NCBI GenBank assembly: GCA_033239125.1
Contig: BSWB01000005.1
Span: 115,258,494 to 115,322,493 of the forward strand
DNA length: 64,000 nt
Source of the DNA: Fagopyrum homotropicum
Taxonomy: Eukaryota > Streptophyta > Magnoliopsida > Caryophyllales > Polygonaceae
Direction: 5' to 3'
Positions 1-12,500 of this stretch are shown in pieces (the first letter of the stretch is position 1; the number at the start of each line of letters is the position of its first letter). Below the pieces are notes generated by a model. It did not search any database and was not told the DNA's origin. It saw only the letters and a program-made list of their open reading frames with translations. A program made the position numbers and the translations under genes.

Positions 1-720
1 TGCAATCTCCTCTCATTCTCATCTCTTCAACCTCGAGCCCACGAACTTACCACTCCTTTGTTTCCCTTCATCAATATGATGAGCAAGCATTCTTTGCATA
101 CTTGCTACTTTAACTTCGGCCATCTCCTCTCCCTTTTTCAACCCTTCATTGGACCTTCTCTTCCAGCACCAGATTCAAGCCCCTTCCCTTTCTCTCCTTT
201 GAGCCCTCTTTCTCCATTTTCCTCGATCTTCATCTGCAACCACCAAGAAACCGCTTCGACGATGTCGGGAACCACCCTCGACACCACCGGAATCGAAGCC
301 ACTATGTTTCCACCGCATCGCCTTCGCCGGGACCGCCAGTCATCACCCTTGCCTCGTCGCCGGCCGGATCCAACCCCTTGCTCCTTTCCCCGCCGCCATC
401 ATCCAAAATACATGGTTTCAAAACCTTTTTTATTTATTAAATCAGGCCCCTTATGTTTTGTTGTAATTATGAAAAGTACCCCATATTTCTCATTTGTGTT
501 CATGGCCCTAAATTCTAAAAAAATGCAAATTTGCTCCTGTTGGATTAATTACAGATTTTTGCCAGATTACTTATTACATTTTATAAATGCAACTTTTAAA
601 AACTTGCATTTATGCCCTCTCCATGTCGAATTACTGAAAACGGCCCTAGGTTTTAGTTACGGATAATGACCCGTGTTTATAAAGTTGCATTTATGCATCT
701 GCATGTGAAATTACAAAACA
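1..720 (+). repeat. Probable remnant of a long LTR or its leader
   Basis: An open frame runs from 58 to 666 but reads like a low-complexity leader (Pro/Ser/Leu rich, then AT-rich). The layout is a pyrimidine-rich stretch, then a short GC-rich stretch around 250-410, then AT-rich text with repeated phrases such as GCCCCTTATGTTTTG and CATTTATGCCCT. It resembles the interior of the 3-kb LTRs at 53368-56334, where a GC-rich block is followed by a similar AT-rich tract. No LTR end, primer-binding site or target duplication was found, so the assignment rests on resemblance only. Confidence 0.35.
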
Positions 721-2940
721 TGTCCCTAGATTTTAATTCTGGATAATCAAACCAAATACGCAAAAAAAAATATATATAAAAAAAACTGACCTTAACTGTG
801 AACGCTATGAATTTGATCTTATACACATTTTCATGATCTACTACACCTAATCAGTTATATGATAAGTCCTAAAAACATGGACATTTTAGCATAACTCATT
901 TTCCAAAACATAAAAAATACTCGGACCTTAAATCCTATATAACCAAAACACATATACAATATATGGAATAATATAACTATCATAAGTATTCATATAATTT
1001 ATTACTCATTAACCTTTCATTTAGAAATATCTTTATAATATTTTCTAGTTTTTTTTAACCAATTTTAAGCGACTACAACAAAATCATACTATGCACTTCA
1101 AAGGCCCCCAAAACTAGAATTCAATTTAAGACACATCAATCACATGAGCACAAATGATTATTTACAAGCTAATCTCGAGAATTTGTTCTTGAGCAAGCCT
1201 CTTCAAGAGTCAAGACCCCAATTTGTTCCTAAGCAGTTCAAAGACCTCAATGTGCTCCTCTTCACGACCCCAATCACTGTAATAAAATCATACTATTCAG
1301 TTCAAAGACCTCAATTTGTTTTTGAACACAAATGAAAATCCTAAATAGAAAAAAAACACAAAGACACTAACTGACTAACACATTCAAATACAAATACTCA
1401 AAGTCTCAAATCAAACTCAAAGCAAATGACTAACACGTTCATAAACACACTAACCGACTGACACATTCATGTTTGCCTCTAGTTTGCACATTAACAATTA
1501 AAAAGTACACAATCTAATGAATACACACTACATATCTCAAATAAAATTAAAAAACAAGACTAAAAACATATTGTAATCAATGAATCAAAATCAAGACTAC
1601 CAAGTAGCCAATACAAACCTACAAAACCCGAAAAACAACCTTCACAACTTCACTAACCTGTGACGGCCTCGCCGGAGTAGAGACTGGAGTCCGTGGACTT
1701 GAGAGTTTGGAGGGAAGAAGACCTGAAATCGGTTTTTTCGGTAAGACAATGGTGAGGAAGTTATGTCGCTTTGAAACAAAAAGGGAAGAGGGGAGAATAA
1801 TGAATCTGTCGCCGGAGAAGAGAAGGCGTCGGGGTAGAGATGTCGCGCGGGAGAGGAAGGCCGACGAACCTGACGTTGTACTGCCGCTTCAACGCTTCTA
1901 TCACCTTTTGTGTGGTATGACTGAATGTGAAAGCTGAGAAGTAAACGGACATTCGGATTTCAGGCTAACCCTATCCCTAGGTCTCTAAACTCTTACCCAG
2001 TAACGCAAAAAGCCTAAAACCGAGCACGATTTTTTTTTTCTATAAAACAAAGGTTTAACCGTCGGTTTTCGTTCCGTTCAACAATAGAAACCTATAGTAT
2101 ACAAATTATTGTCTTTATATTTAAATTATTTTACATATTTATAGGATGAACGGTTGATTTATTTTCACTAAATTAATTCCAAATTATTCACTTTACACTT
2201 TAGATTAATTATACTTTGAATTTTAAAATATAATAAATTATTATTTCATATAACAAATAATCTAATTTTTTTTACGATAAAAAATAATGCAAACTATTTT
2301 TTTACTTTAAAATTTTTTAACTTTAGTAGGTAATTCATTGCTAGAAACAATATAAGTGATAAAGTATTTATTCCACGGACTTTGCTCTCCCTATCGGACT
2401 CCAAATACCCATTCAAATTATGAAGTAGACAATATTCATGATGGTTTGTTTTGTTATGACAATCAATAAAAGTCAAGGTTATTCACTTTCACAAGTATGA
2501 CTAAATCTTCCGACACCTTTTTTCATTAATGGAAAATTATATGTTTTCATTTCTAGAGTTACTAGTAGAGAGGTCCTGAAGATCTTGATATGCAATAATA
2601 ATGGATCTTGATATGTGATGTTAAGGGAAGTATTCAATATATTACAAGCAATGTGGTCTACATAGAGATTTTTCATATTATATATTGATGTATTTTATTT
2701 AAAGTATTCTTAATCAAGCTATATAACTTTAATATTTTATGTAGTATTATTATTTAATATATTTAACTTTATAAGGTGATATCTTTTTTTTGTTAATTGT
2801 TGTGATCGGTGACTCTTAAAGTTTCATGAAATGTATAGAAGTTGTAATACTTTGTCATCCTTTTTCGGATATAATAAAACTATAATTTTTATATGAAATA
2901 TAGTATCTTTTGTACTATTTTAATTTCTATACTGATCGGT
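721..2940. other. Intergenic, no recognisable gene
   Basis: Mostly AT-rich sequence. A phrase around AAAATCATACTAT followed by TTCAAAG and CCTCAA occurs near 1083 and again near 1284, so the 1080-1340 stretch contains a decayed duplication. A purine-rich, GC-richer patch at 1660-1930 has short open frames on both strands with no recognisable domain. Nothing here supports a gene call. Confidence 0.5.
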
Positions 2941-2986
2941 GAGTAATTAGTGAACAAACCCGTGCAAGGCACGGGCAATACACTAG
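2941..2986 (+). mobile_element. Helitron 3' terminus (hairpin plus CTAG)
   Basis: A perfect 7-bp stem CCCGTGC / GCACGGG with a 3-nt loop lies at 2959-2975. After 7 further bases comes CTAG at 2983-2986, followed by T. A GC-rich hairpin about 10 nt before a terminal CTRR, with insertion before a T, is the diagnostic 3' end of plant Helitrons. The matching 5' TC terminus was not located; the AT-rich text from about 2040 to 2940 may be its body. No Rep/helicase coding sequence is present, so it would be non-autonomous. Confidence 0.7.
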
Positions 2987-3165
2987 TTACTTATTATGAA
3001 TGACCCTTTGCTTATGTTTTGGTTTATATGTGATGAAAAAAGTTGTTATATGACAGTCAAAATGTATCATAATAGTCAAATGTCGTAGAAAAAGTTTCGA
3101 TAATAGTGGAAACAAAGTCAAGTTCTTAACCAAATTCTCATAGTAAGTTGAATTGTCATACAAAA

Positions 3166-4480
3166 TTACACATTCTTTGTTGCATTCCAAATAGCCAAAG
3201 CAATACGGTCACGAATGTGGCTTATTCCTCTACCGCTCTCATTGTTATCATCCACTTCTTCTATCTCGTTCAGACTCGTGGTTGCCAACTCCTCGTCATC
3301 TTCTGATAAGTCATCATACCTTGAGTATAAGCGAATGAAGTTATGTAATGCAAAACATGCAAGATGGATGTCAACTTGTGTGTAGTCCGGGTAACATGGC
3401 ATAGCAGATAACAACTTTCATCTCTTCTTCAAGATTCCAAAACACCGTTCGATACAACTTCTCACAGAAGAGTGTGTTTGGTTAAATGCTTCCTTTTTGT
3501 TGCTTGGTGGCTCAGTATCAAATTGATTTAGGTGATATCGTATCTTTGAATATGACACTAGGAACCCCGGTCTATCCGGATAGCCCTTGTCACATAGATA
3601 ATACTTCTCGGACAGTAGATGTGGGAAGTTGAGGTCGGGGTTGCAGATGACATCATCAAGAACCTTCGCATCATGAGCGGAGCCTTCCCAGCTAGACAAC
3701 ACAAAAGTGAACAACATATAGAAATCACACGCGACAAGGACATTGAAAGTGACCGTATGTTTCCAGTCGACGAAAGGAACTTGCGAAGCTTCCTCTATGC
3801 ATGCACTTATATGTGTACCATCGAGACACCCAATGCAATCCTGAGAATAAAATATAATTACCTTAAAAGTATTCCTTTCTATAATAGTGTACTAGTTAAC
3901 AAATGAGAAAAAATGATAAACGTTCAAAACATCTAAAAAATATATAGGTTTACCTTAAAGTAATCCTTGTATATTGGGTCGGTAGCAATGTGCGAAGGGG
4001 TTCTAGGGAAGTTTGGGTTTCGGGGTCGGATAATATCTCCAGCAAGTCCACACTCTTCATTTCCACGACCAGTAATAGAATTTAAAACCCTATGGAATGC
4101 ACGATGGATGGTCTCAGTGGACCTTTGAAAGTGCTCAACGACAACACGAACCGAACATCCTTGTGCGAGAGTGTATAAGAACAAACCTACTTTTTCAATG
4201 ACCGAGACTTCTGTATATGGTGTTAGGCAATAATTATGCTAAAATCGTTGCATAGACGTAAGAAAACCTTAGCGTCCATTATGAATATATTCACTGTGCA
4301 AATGTGATGACCACTTAAGATCTCCTCCATCCATAGTCTCCCTCGGTCATACCCAATGTAACAAGGCTTCTTGTACACATGCTTGTAGAAGTGATCGGTC
4401 ACAACTGTTGGTGAATTGATATGAATTTTAGAGTGCGTGTATGTGTAGACTTCAAGTCTGTGTCACTACCATCACTGTCA
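3166..4480 (-). pseudogene. PIF/Harbinger transposase (DDE_Tnp_4), inactivated
   Basis: The - strand encodes the pieces of a PIF/Harbinger (HARBI1-like) nuclease in order. The N-terminal part is at about 4450-4200, with a helix-turn-helix region at 4184-3960. An intron of roughly 110 bp at about 3848-3955 separates it from the catalytic part, where the first acidic residue sits in the phrase GCLDGTHI near 3825. A WEGSAHDAKVL block and a CDKGYPDRPGFL block follow (3717-3560), then the Glu-containing SSVRSCIERCFGILK segment ending at 3418. After GILKKR a TGA interrupts the frame at 3415-3417, where the family has Trp. The frame then continues cleanly to 3166 with the usual HNFI and C-terminal segments. 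The frame is otherwise well kept, so inactivation may be fairly recent. The companion Myb-like ORF lies upstream on the same strand. No mutation other than the stop was verified. Confidence 0.88.
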
Positions 4481-4774
4481 CTACTACTTGATGTAGTTGT
4501 TGAACTTGACATGTTCGAACTTGATACTGTAAACTTGGAAATATAAAATGTACAATAAATTTCACTAGTCTCCTTAACATCAACATCCGATTAGTGAAAG
4601 TAGCAAGGTACTAAAAACTAAATTTTGTCCAAACAAAACAAACGCAAATCCAAGAGCATAAGAAATCCTAACACGACTAAAAGTACATTCCAGTAAAGAC
4701 TGCGTATGCTCCCATTTCGACCAATTGTATCTCTTTTGATCATCCGCTAAGTTTAACATTATTTGCATAGCTTT

Positions 4775-5770
4775 TCATGAGTTTGTCTTGAAAATTATGA
4801 AACATTGTAGTGGAATTCCATCCACGAGCATGTTGTTTTGCACCATCCTATCAACAATATCCAATACCTTCTGAAGCATTATCTTGTTCTTTTTTGCCTT
4901 AGAGGTAACCTCGTTCTGGAAGAGGGCTATCAACCTATCATTGGTCTCCTGTGAACGGTCTAAAAATGCTTCTAACTTGGAAGACCCAATAGACTGTCTT
5001 CGCTTTCTCTTCAACGGACCCTTATCTTTCTTACCCCTACTTGGCAGTGGAGGTTCTGCAAACTGTACCGGCTCATCATTGATGTCTTTTGGAATTCCTA
5101 AGTAGCTAGAGCCTCCGCCTTCGTTGACCGTGCCAACAAAATTATGGAAAAATTCACAACCTTCTCTATCGTCTTCACCTAAACCTAAGTCTTCATCATC
5201 TACAAGCGACACACAATCTGGAGTTGGCTCACGAATCATTGCGGATGACATGGCTAGACGACCAGTTGCTACATTTCCAGCAAATAGTGAAGTCAATAAC
5301 TCTTCGTACTCCACATCCATTCCTTTATTCTTGTACTTCTTACGGTTCGCATCTTCCTACAAAACATAAAAACACAACAAGTTACATAACACGTTTATTC
5401 ATATACATGCTATTGAAATACATATAAAAATACAAATTATTAATTACCTTGATCTTTCTATCCCACCATTCATTGGAAGCTGATATCATTCGAGTGTTCC
5501 CATCCAAACCTAGATACGTCTCCGAATTCCTAAGCAATTTCCAAGCCTTGTATTCTTTTTTTCATTGCCTCAAATTTATTCCTACAAATTAAAATCCTTG
5601 GCACCATTCTTCCCACTCTTACTAGTAAATGAAGCAGTAATATATTTCCAATTGTAGGCTTGTTTGCTCCCGTTTTTCTTTTAGTATTCAATTAAAATCA
5701 ACACTAGGAGTCTGACAAGCTCATTTGTCCAGATAAAATTTTGACCCCTACTTCGACTTTGTGAAACGTT
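4775..5770 (-). pseudogene. Harbinger-associated Myb/SANT-like protein (ORF1)
   Basis: The - strand open segment 5320-4775 (181 aa) has an acidic linker, a basic cluster (GKKDKGPLKRKRRQS, a likely nuclear localisation signal) and a helical C-terminus. This is the layout of the Myb/SANT-like partner encoded beside PIF/Harbinger transposases. Upstream on the same strand (about 5770-5450) are decayed stretches resembling the N-terminal trihelix-type DNA-binding domain: a WTNELVRLL-like start, then an FGWEHSND-like phrase. They are broken by stops and shifts. In this family ORF1 binds the element ends and recruits the transposase, which matches its position next to the transposase here. The N-terminal half is clearly degenerate. 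Confidence 0.75.
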
Positions 5771-7255
5771 ATTGTCATCCATATACACTCTACAACGTAT
5801 TCACACACAGTTTTTACCAACAAAGCTAAATTTATGAAAGAAAATAATATAACCATAAAAGAAGGTTAGGCAAGAGTTCAATTATTTTTAGGGCTCTCAA
5901 AAGAAGAGAGTAGCTATTATGGCTCTCAGCTGATTTTAAAGTTCCACATCACTGATTTTCACTCACTAATCACAATGTCATGAAAGATATACAACTCAAG
6001 TGTTAATAGTTTCTCAATCTTACACAAATCCATAAACACGGCATTAATAAAAAATACGATATAGTAATAGAAACTCAGATGTGGATAACTGTGAAACCAA
6101 CAAATCAACACACAAGTCCTAAACATTTCCGAATCAGCACAAATATGCGCAATGGCGTGCCAAACACAGTCTTGTCCCTAGTTTAATGCAAGTAAGTGTC
6201 TAAGTGAGGGATACTCCACCTATGTAAGTAACAACAGCGGTAATCGAGCAACTATCATAGACAAAATTAACAAAAACATATACAATGATACTTAATAGTG
6301 GTTGTTCTGGAATTCAATTGAATCTCACTAGGAAGTAAATAAGCAGAGCATAATCTCACCAGGAAGTAAATAAGCAAAGCATAATCGTGAAATGACAATT
6401 AATCACTCCCTCGACTTGAGTAACAAAGAACCACCACTTTACAATATAAATTACAAATATATAATTCTCAAAAGCTCAAAAAAAAAAAGAAATTTCAAAT
6501 ATAAGGTTGGATTTGCTGTAATCTTGAAATGGCATATGGTAAAAATGTAAATAAGTAGAGCATAATCGTGCAGTCGATAATCTAACACTAGAAGCCATAT
6601 AACTGTTCACCAAATTCGAGTCAAAACATATCTCAGCAGTCGATAATCTAATACCAGAAATTTCAAATATAAGGTTGGGTTGTGTTTGTTGTAATCTTGA
6701 AATGGCATCTGGTAAAAATGTAAATAAGCAGAGCATAAAGATGCAAGTCGTGAAGAAGGATAATATGTTGTTAGCTCATATCTCAGCAGTTCAATATGCT
6801 TAGTCAAGCAATCGAGTCTAGGGTTCATAGAAGTATTACCACTGTATCCGCAACCGATGGTCTTATTCGTCACCCCACACAAGAGAGCCCTCTGCATATC
6901 TACTCCGGTTGGCCCTTCTCTTCTTCCTTTCGACCTTCTCCTTCGTCGTGTTGTTCGAACAACTGCAAACGAGTCTTCGTCGTCGCTTCACACAAGAGAA
7001 CCCTCCGATGATGGGAGAGAATGTTGTATTTATACCTGGTATTGGTTGTAATAAGGTTAAAAGTGTAAGGGTAACAGAGTCTTTCCCAATCTAAAAATAC
7101 AAAACACTCATCAAACCCTCCCTCATATAAATGCTTTAAAAACCATCCGGAAAACACTAAACACTAGTGTTTTAGTGCGTGCCAAACACTCGTTAAAATG
7201 AAAAACACTTGTAAACACTTCCAAACAATAGTTTAAGTGGCGTGCCTAACACAAA
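5771..7255. other. Flank of the Harbinger element, with internal duplications
   Basis: AT-rich sequence with short duplications. A 27-bp unit containing AGGAAGTAAATAAGCA occurs twice around 6331-6385. A longer unit starting AATTTCAAATATAAGGTTGG occurs at 6491 and again at 6659 (period about 168). The 13-mer GCGTGCCAAACAC appears in the same orientation at about 6154 and 7172, with a one-base variant near 7238. This could be subterminal or terminal DNA of the Harbinger element, but no matching inverted end or TWA target duplication was found on the other side. Confidence 0.45.
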
Positions 7256-7680
7256 CTAAGACCGGATTGAGACCGGAGAGGACCTGATTGTGGAGTAGGT
7301 TGGGAATCGGAGAAGGTGTAAAGCGAGAACGAGTTCAATTGCGCATGTTAAATGTGCTTCGTCTAGGAATGTTCGCCGATCGAGAAGGAAGTTTGAGGTC
7401 GAAATCCGGGAGGAGAAAGACTTTGAAACGAAGGATGAGGTGACGACGTCTAATAAAAGGAGGAACAATGTTCGATCTAAGAAAGAGAAGCCTGCTATAT
7501 TGTTCGCTTCAATAATTTCTTCTACAAGTATAACATTTTAACAATTATCTTCATCATTTCATTATGAAGTCCCTCATAATTGATTTATGTTGTGCTTCAA
7601 TTTGTTACGTGGATCGTAGGAAGAGTGAAGGAGATCAAAGTGATGCTCTAAATAGTTTGGCAGTTGATAATTGACTTGTT
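7256..7680 (+). other. GC-richer patch, possible decayed exon
   Basis: A purine-rich stretch with better coding character than its AT-rich surroundings. In one + frame it reads as a basic peptide from about 7345 to 7540 (Arg/Lys/Glu-rich) before a stop. No start, splice structure or recognised domain supports a gene. It may be an old gene fragment carried by the neighbouring transposon, or chance. Confidence 0.25.
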
Positions 7681-8987
7681 TATGTGGAGAAACGTTGCAA
7701 AATTTAGCCTTTGGTTTGGATTTGACTGTCTTTTCTTTTTATTTTCTTCTTCCTTTACTCAATGATTGAGCTATAGGTACTTGTGGCATAATTTCTGCAA
7801 TATTCAATGCGTTATATCAATGTGCAACCTTTTCTTAATGTTATCTCAAATGGAGTTAATTTTTTCTAGCGGGAACATTGTTCTCTCCATTTGTTGGAGA
7901 AGTCGTCTCGTTTTTAGAGTGAGTCGAAGGTGAAGGTGTCCATTTGCAACGATGAAGAGTCCACAATGAAGAGAACTCCAAATGTCTTTTTAAAGAGGAT
8001 TTGGATCTTTTGCTTGTTTTATTTTGTTATAAAACCCGAAACTCATAAATCTTTTGAGTTAAAATAACTGAATTGAATCGACAGAAAAACCTCATTTTTT
8101 TTAACATTTGGATTACCACGTGGACCAATCATATTTTTGGGACAAAATTTTGGGTCAGGGTTTGGGCAAATTGAATTGCTGACGTTCCGAAAAAATTTAT
8201 GAAAAATGTATTTGTTGATAGTCCATTTTAAACTTGTTGATAGTCCTAGAAAAAACAATGAAAAAATATACTTGTTGACGGTCCGGAAAAGTTAAGTTAC
8301 ATTTGCACTGTCTTAACTACCGTTAGAAATCAACTTGTTGACAATCTATTTTTAAATTTTTTTCTTCTTCTTTATTTCATTAAGTGATTATAAACTAAAA
8401 TATAAAAGTTAATGTTTAGTTTTTCAATTAGCTAATTTAAATTGGTTATCCGCTTATCCTATCAAATTTGTTCGATTGGTTTGGAGAAGTTTTTCAAAAA
8501 ACAAAAACCTTTTTTAACTGTGTTTTTTTTTTTATCAAACCATCCTTTATAATTTTCTTTAATAAATACCACGTTATATATTATGAAAAATTATGAATCT
8601 CTAATCATTTAAAACTTTAACATTTTTCAAAATACCTTTTTTTTTTATAAATATATTTATTTTAATAAATAATTTATTTTTTCTTAATAAATGTAGACAT
8701 TTCATTTTAAAAATATATACTTTATAAAAATATTAGATATATTTTGTAACTATGTATTTATTATAATTGGTTTATTTTACAAAATATTATTTTTTTACAA
8801 AGAAATAACTCAAATTAATAAATTAATCTACAAAGGACATTCTAATCATCTAAACTATATTTTTATTTTACTTATTTTTTAAAAATATTTCATTAAAAAA
8901 CAAGAATTTAAGAAGCAATTTTATCAAAAAAAAAAAAGAAGTAATTATTTTTTTTTTGAAAGGGAGAAGTAATTATTTTGATTATCA
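7681..8987. other. AT-rich intergenic sequence upstream of IPI1
   Basis: Long A/T runs and no open frame of note. A phrase CTTGTTGA recurs several times between about 8208 and 8345, possibly a decayed short repeat. No promoter motif can be singled out with confidence. Confidence 0.5.
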
Positions 8988-9508
8988 TTATTTTTTACTT
9001 CTAGCAAAATCGGAATTGTGAGGCAAATACTGAATACCCTACGCCTCAGACGACCCTCCTGGAGGCCGGAGCGGTTTGCCTTTGCTCTCTGAGTCTCTGG
9101 CGCTCCTTAAACACACTTTCCCCTCCCAAACCCTCAATTCGTAGTTTCCCTGACGTACTTCCGCTACCCAGGTATGTAAATTAGTTCTCTCGTCCCTCTG
9201 TGCTGTTTCTAATCATCGCTGTTTTCAGAATAAGCTTTCGGTTTATGCTTGCAAAGGTGGAGTTTGAGTTTCAACTTTCACTAAGGATCTTAAATTGCTT
9301 TCACCTGTTTTTTCCGTTTTACTAATGCCGTTGCTTATTGCTTGGGTTTGGAACAATTACATAGAGAGGGGAGGCAGATTGCAGTGAATTTGATAAAAAG
9401 CGAGATTCTTTCTGTGCTGAGCCCCATATTTTTTCAGACATTTTATGCCTCAAAAAATCTGAGCAATTTTCTTATTTTGCTAGATATAGTGAACATATAG
9501 TGATATCT
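8988..9508 (+). repeat. IPI1 promoter/5' UTR copy of an inverted duplication
   Basis: This stretch holds the presumed core promoter, the first UTR exon (ending at 9171) and most of the first intron of IPI1. Read on the opposite strand, 23524-24012 is recognisably the same sequence: shared phrases include ACTTCTAGCAAAAT at the outer edge, CACTTTCCCCTCCCAA, GTTTATGCTTGCAAAG and GAGATTCTTTCTGTGCTGA. The splice donor GTATGTA falls at the same place in both copies. Similarity fades at about 8988 on the outer side and about 9508 on the gene side. By eye the match is around 80-85 percent with small indels. Confidence 0.9.
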
Positions 9509-9529
9509 TCTTGTTTACCCCTTCAACAG
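9172..9529 (+). other. Intron in the 5' UTR of IPI1
   Basis: The donor CCCAG/GTATGTAAA at 9171/9172 and the acceptor TTCAACAG/CTACC ending at 9529 bracket a 358-bp intron just 5 bp before the start codon. The donor coincides with that of the U5-40K gene in the duplicated copy. The upstream UTR exon probably begins around 9050-9100, but the transcription start cannot be fixed from sequence. Confidence 0.75.
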
Positions 9530-9534
9530 CTACC

Positions 9535-12500
9535 ATGGTTCGTCCGAAGCAATCTTCCAAGAAGCAGCCAAGTCGTGGCGTCGACTTTAAAGTAATTATC
9601 AATTTTCTCTTCAAATCCATAACCCTTTTTTAAGTTCTACTTATCTGTTTTGTTGTAATTAATTTATAGAAACAACAAGCTTTTTCCTAATTTTTGGTTG
9701 TACTCTTTATATGTGCGTTTGTTTCAGAAAATTAAGCGCAAAATTGGTAGGAAGTTGCCCCCACCAAAGAATTCCACAAATCTTGAGATCAAAGCCAAAG
9801 GTTGAATGCCAATCTTTTCATACTTTCGATTTGATATATCCTATTGAATGGTTTGATGAGGGTGAATGAAATTTATTGGTACTTCTTCTTGAGTTATAAC
9901 TTCTAAATGAGTTGGTATTTCTTGGTACTAGCTATAATTCTTCCGGAGCAGAGCGTGGTGGCAGATAAAACAGGCTTGGCTGTGAGCAGGAAAGGCTTGA
10001 CTTTGAAGGAGTTGCTCCAGCAGACATCCCATCATAATGCGAAAATTCGTAAAGGTAAATATATTTTCACTTGCCTATTAGTGCCTTTTCATCGTGCAGT
10101 GTTTTGAGATGGCATTAACTGCAGTTTGAGATGCACTGTGAAATCAGCAATCAGATGATTTCTTCACCAAATTCTTTTGTTTGGTTTGCTTAAAAATTGC
10201 ACTACTGATACTGTAGGGAATTGGGCTTGGCTAAGTTTAGGAATTGAATTTATTAGGAATAAGCGAAATCCAAGTACTGGTATTAGGGCTGGGCACAACT
10301 ACCATAAATCCCGGTCTCGATCCCGGCGAGATTTCATCCAAAAAAGAGCAATCCTGTCCCGCCAAAAATATATGGGACGGGATACTGACCTTAACTTTTT
10401 CACCCCGCTAGGTCCGTCTCATTCCATGTATATTAAACTTTTAACTTCAAATATAGATAACATTGAATCCCTAAGCCTAAATAATTAGTTATATATTACA
10501 TATTTTTTAATCATGCATGCCCAAATTGAGAAATAGCCAAATGACGCAAATACATTTGTGTTTTGTTACAGTTGGGACGTTTACTTTGGATGTTTGAACA
10601 AAAGTTAATTATATTTTGAGGAGATTATGTAATACATTATTATAGATTATTGGAAAATTTAATGTCTTTCTTTTTAAGCATGATATGCACGAATATTTTT
10701 TTTGTAAATCATACGGTTTACACACTATAAACAAATTATAGATCAAACGGCATTGATCCTGCCCGTTCCAACCGGGATCGGGCCCGGCGGGATTCATCCC
10801 GTCCCGATACGGGACGACCTCAATCCCGTCCCATCCCGTGCCCACCCCTACCAGGTATTTTGATTGTTAAATGGGGCTTTGGAAATTGGTTTTGTGGACC
10901 TAAATAAAAACAGTGCATTGAGTTGGATGTCATTGTGTAACCTTGAGATTGTTTGCCAATTTTACTTCCCTTTATTATATTACTTTTGATTTTTTGATAG
11001 TGGCTGGCTTTTACAGTATCACGACTCGGTTATTTGTGGTCACTTGGTCAATGAAGCCAACCATTGAGATGAATTTTAAAAAATATGGTAAATTAATAGT
11101 GTTAATGTAATGTGTAAAATTTAAGCCTAGTTGAGACTTGGGAGCATTGAGTAGATTTGAAGTAATGCCATAACTTTCATCCATTGGCTGAATTGATTTA
11201 TCTTAGTGTCCTAGTAAAGTACTTAATTGATTGTCGACGTTGCTTATTTGATTGTCGATATTTCTTATTTGATTGTCAATGTTGCCTACATAATGCTGCT
11301 ATTTCCTTATCTAAAATTAAAATATTAAGATATGATGCTAATGTCAAATATCATGCATTTGAAGATGCATTATCCGGTATTAAGGACTTGTTCCAAAGAT
11401 ACCCAGCAGAGCTTAGATTGCATAAACTTTCTGTCATTGAAAAGCTGCGTGAACGAATCAGTGATGATGATAAAGTGGTTCGTGAAACATCGTATCAATT
11501 ATTTAAGACAGTTGTTTTGCCAGGATGTAAAGAGGTATGCTCCATTCTAGTTTTTTCTTCCACCTTACCCACTTAATCTGAGTTGTTTGATTGTTGGTTT
11601 ATTCTTTTTGTCTTTTGTAGGACAATTTGGGAGCTTTGATTTCTTTGATCATGGTCTATGTGTTTAATGCAATGACAAGCTTATCTGTTGATGTCCGCTT
11701 AATGGCCTTCAAGTTCATGGATCTTTTGGTTCAGTATCACCCTTCCACATTTACTGCAAATGCTGAAAAGGTGAAGTATACTATCCTCTTTGATGCTATA
11801 ATCAATATAACTTTTCTAGCACGCCTGACCTCTCAAGACTTTGATCTTTTGTCAATTGTGCTTACCTTTTCTATTCCGTTGTACTTGATTGAGGTGTATT
11901 GAGCTTTTTAACTTGCTGCTTTGAAATGGTTGATTAATCTGTTGTGGAGCTTCTGTTAATGTTAGATTACGTGCCAGAAATTTCTGTTCTCCTTGCACTG
12001 AAAACCTGGGTTGCTCTATTTTTCAGAGAGGTAACTTTTGAGATATTCGATGAGAGTGACATGGCTGAACCTAAGAGCATTTCTTAATAGAGCTCTTTCA
12101 CTATGCCATTTTCCCTGGGTGCTGTATTGTGCACAACATTTGGATCTTTGAGAAACATTATTATTTTGGTTAATTTTTATTTTTGTTTGGACCTTCGACA
12201 TTTTTTCTGCAGTGTGATACCAGTGTTTTTTGTCCCACTTTTTTGAATTTTGATGATTTAATATTGGAGTCTTTGAATTCTTTGATAGATACTGCAAAAT
12301 TATGATGACGTTCTTCGAAAAAACAAGTTTCATTTGGAGGACAAAGGAAAACTCAAGATAGCTCTCTCTGGTCTTATGCGCTGCTTGTCATTATTACCAT
12401 CCTATGAAAAAGAAGATCCGTTTGCGAAGGTGTGACCCTTGAATTATTTATCTTTTTGTCCCTTATATTCAATTTGAGTCATGATCCTGTAAGTGTACCC

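Noticed and set aside
58..666. 202-codon open frame as a gene
   Set aside because: Low-complexity wording, no domain, and the second half is AT-rich text resembling LTR sequence.
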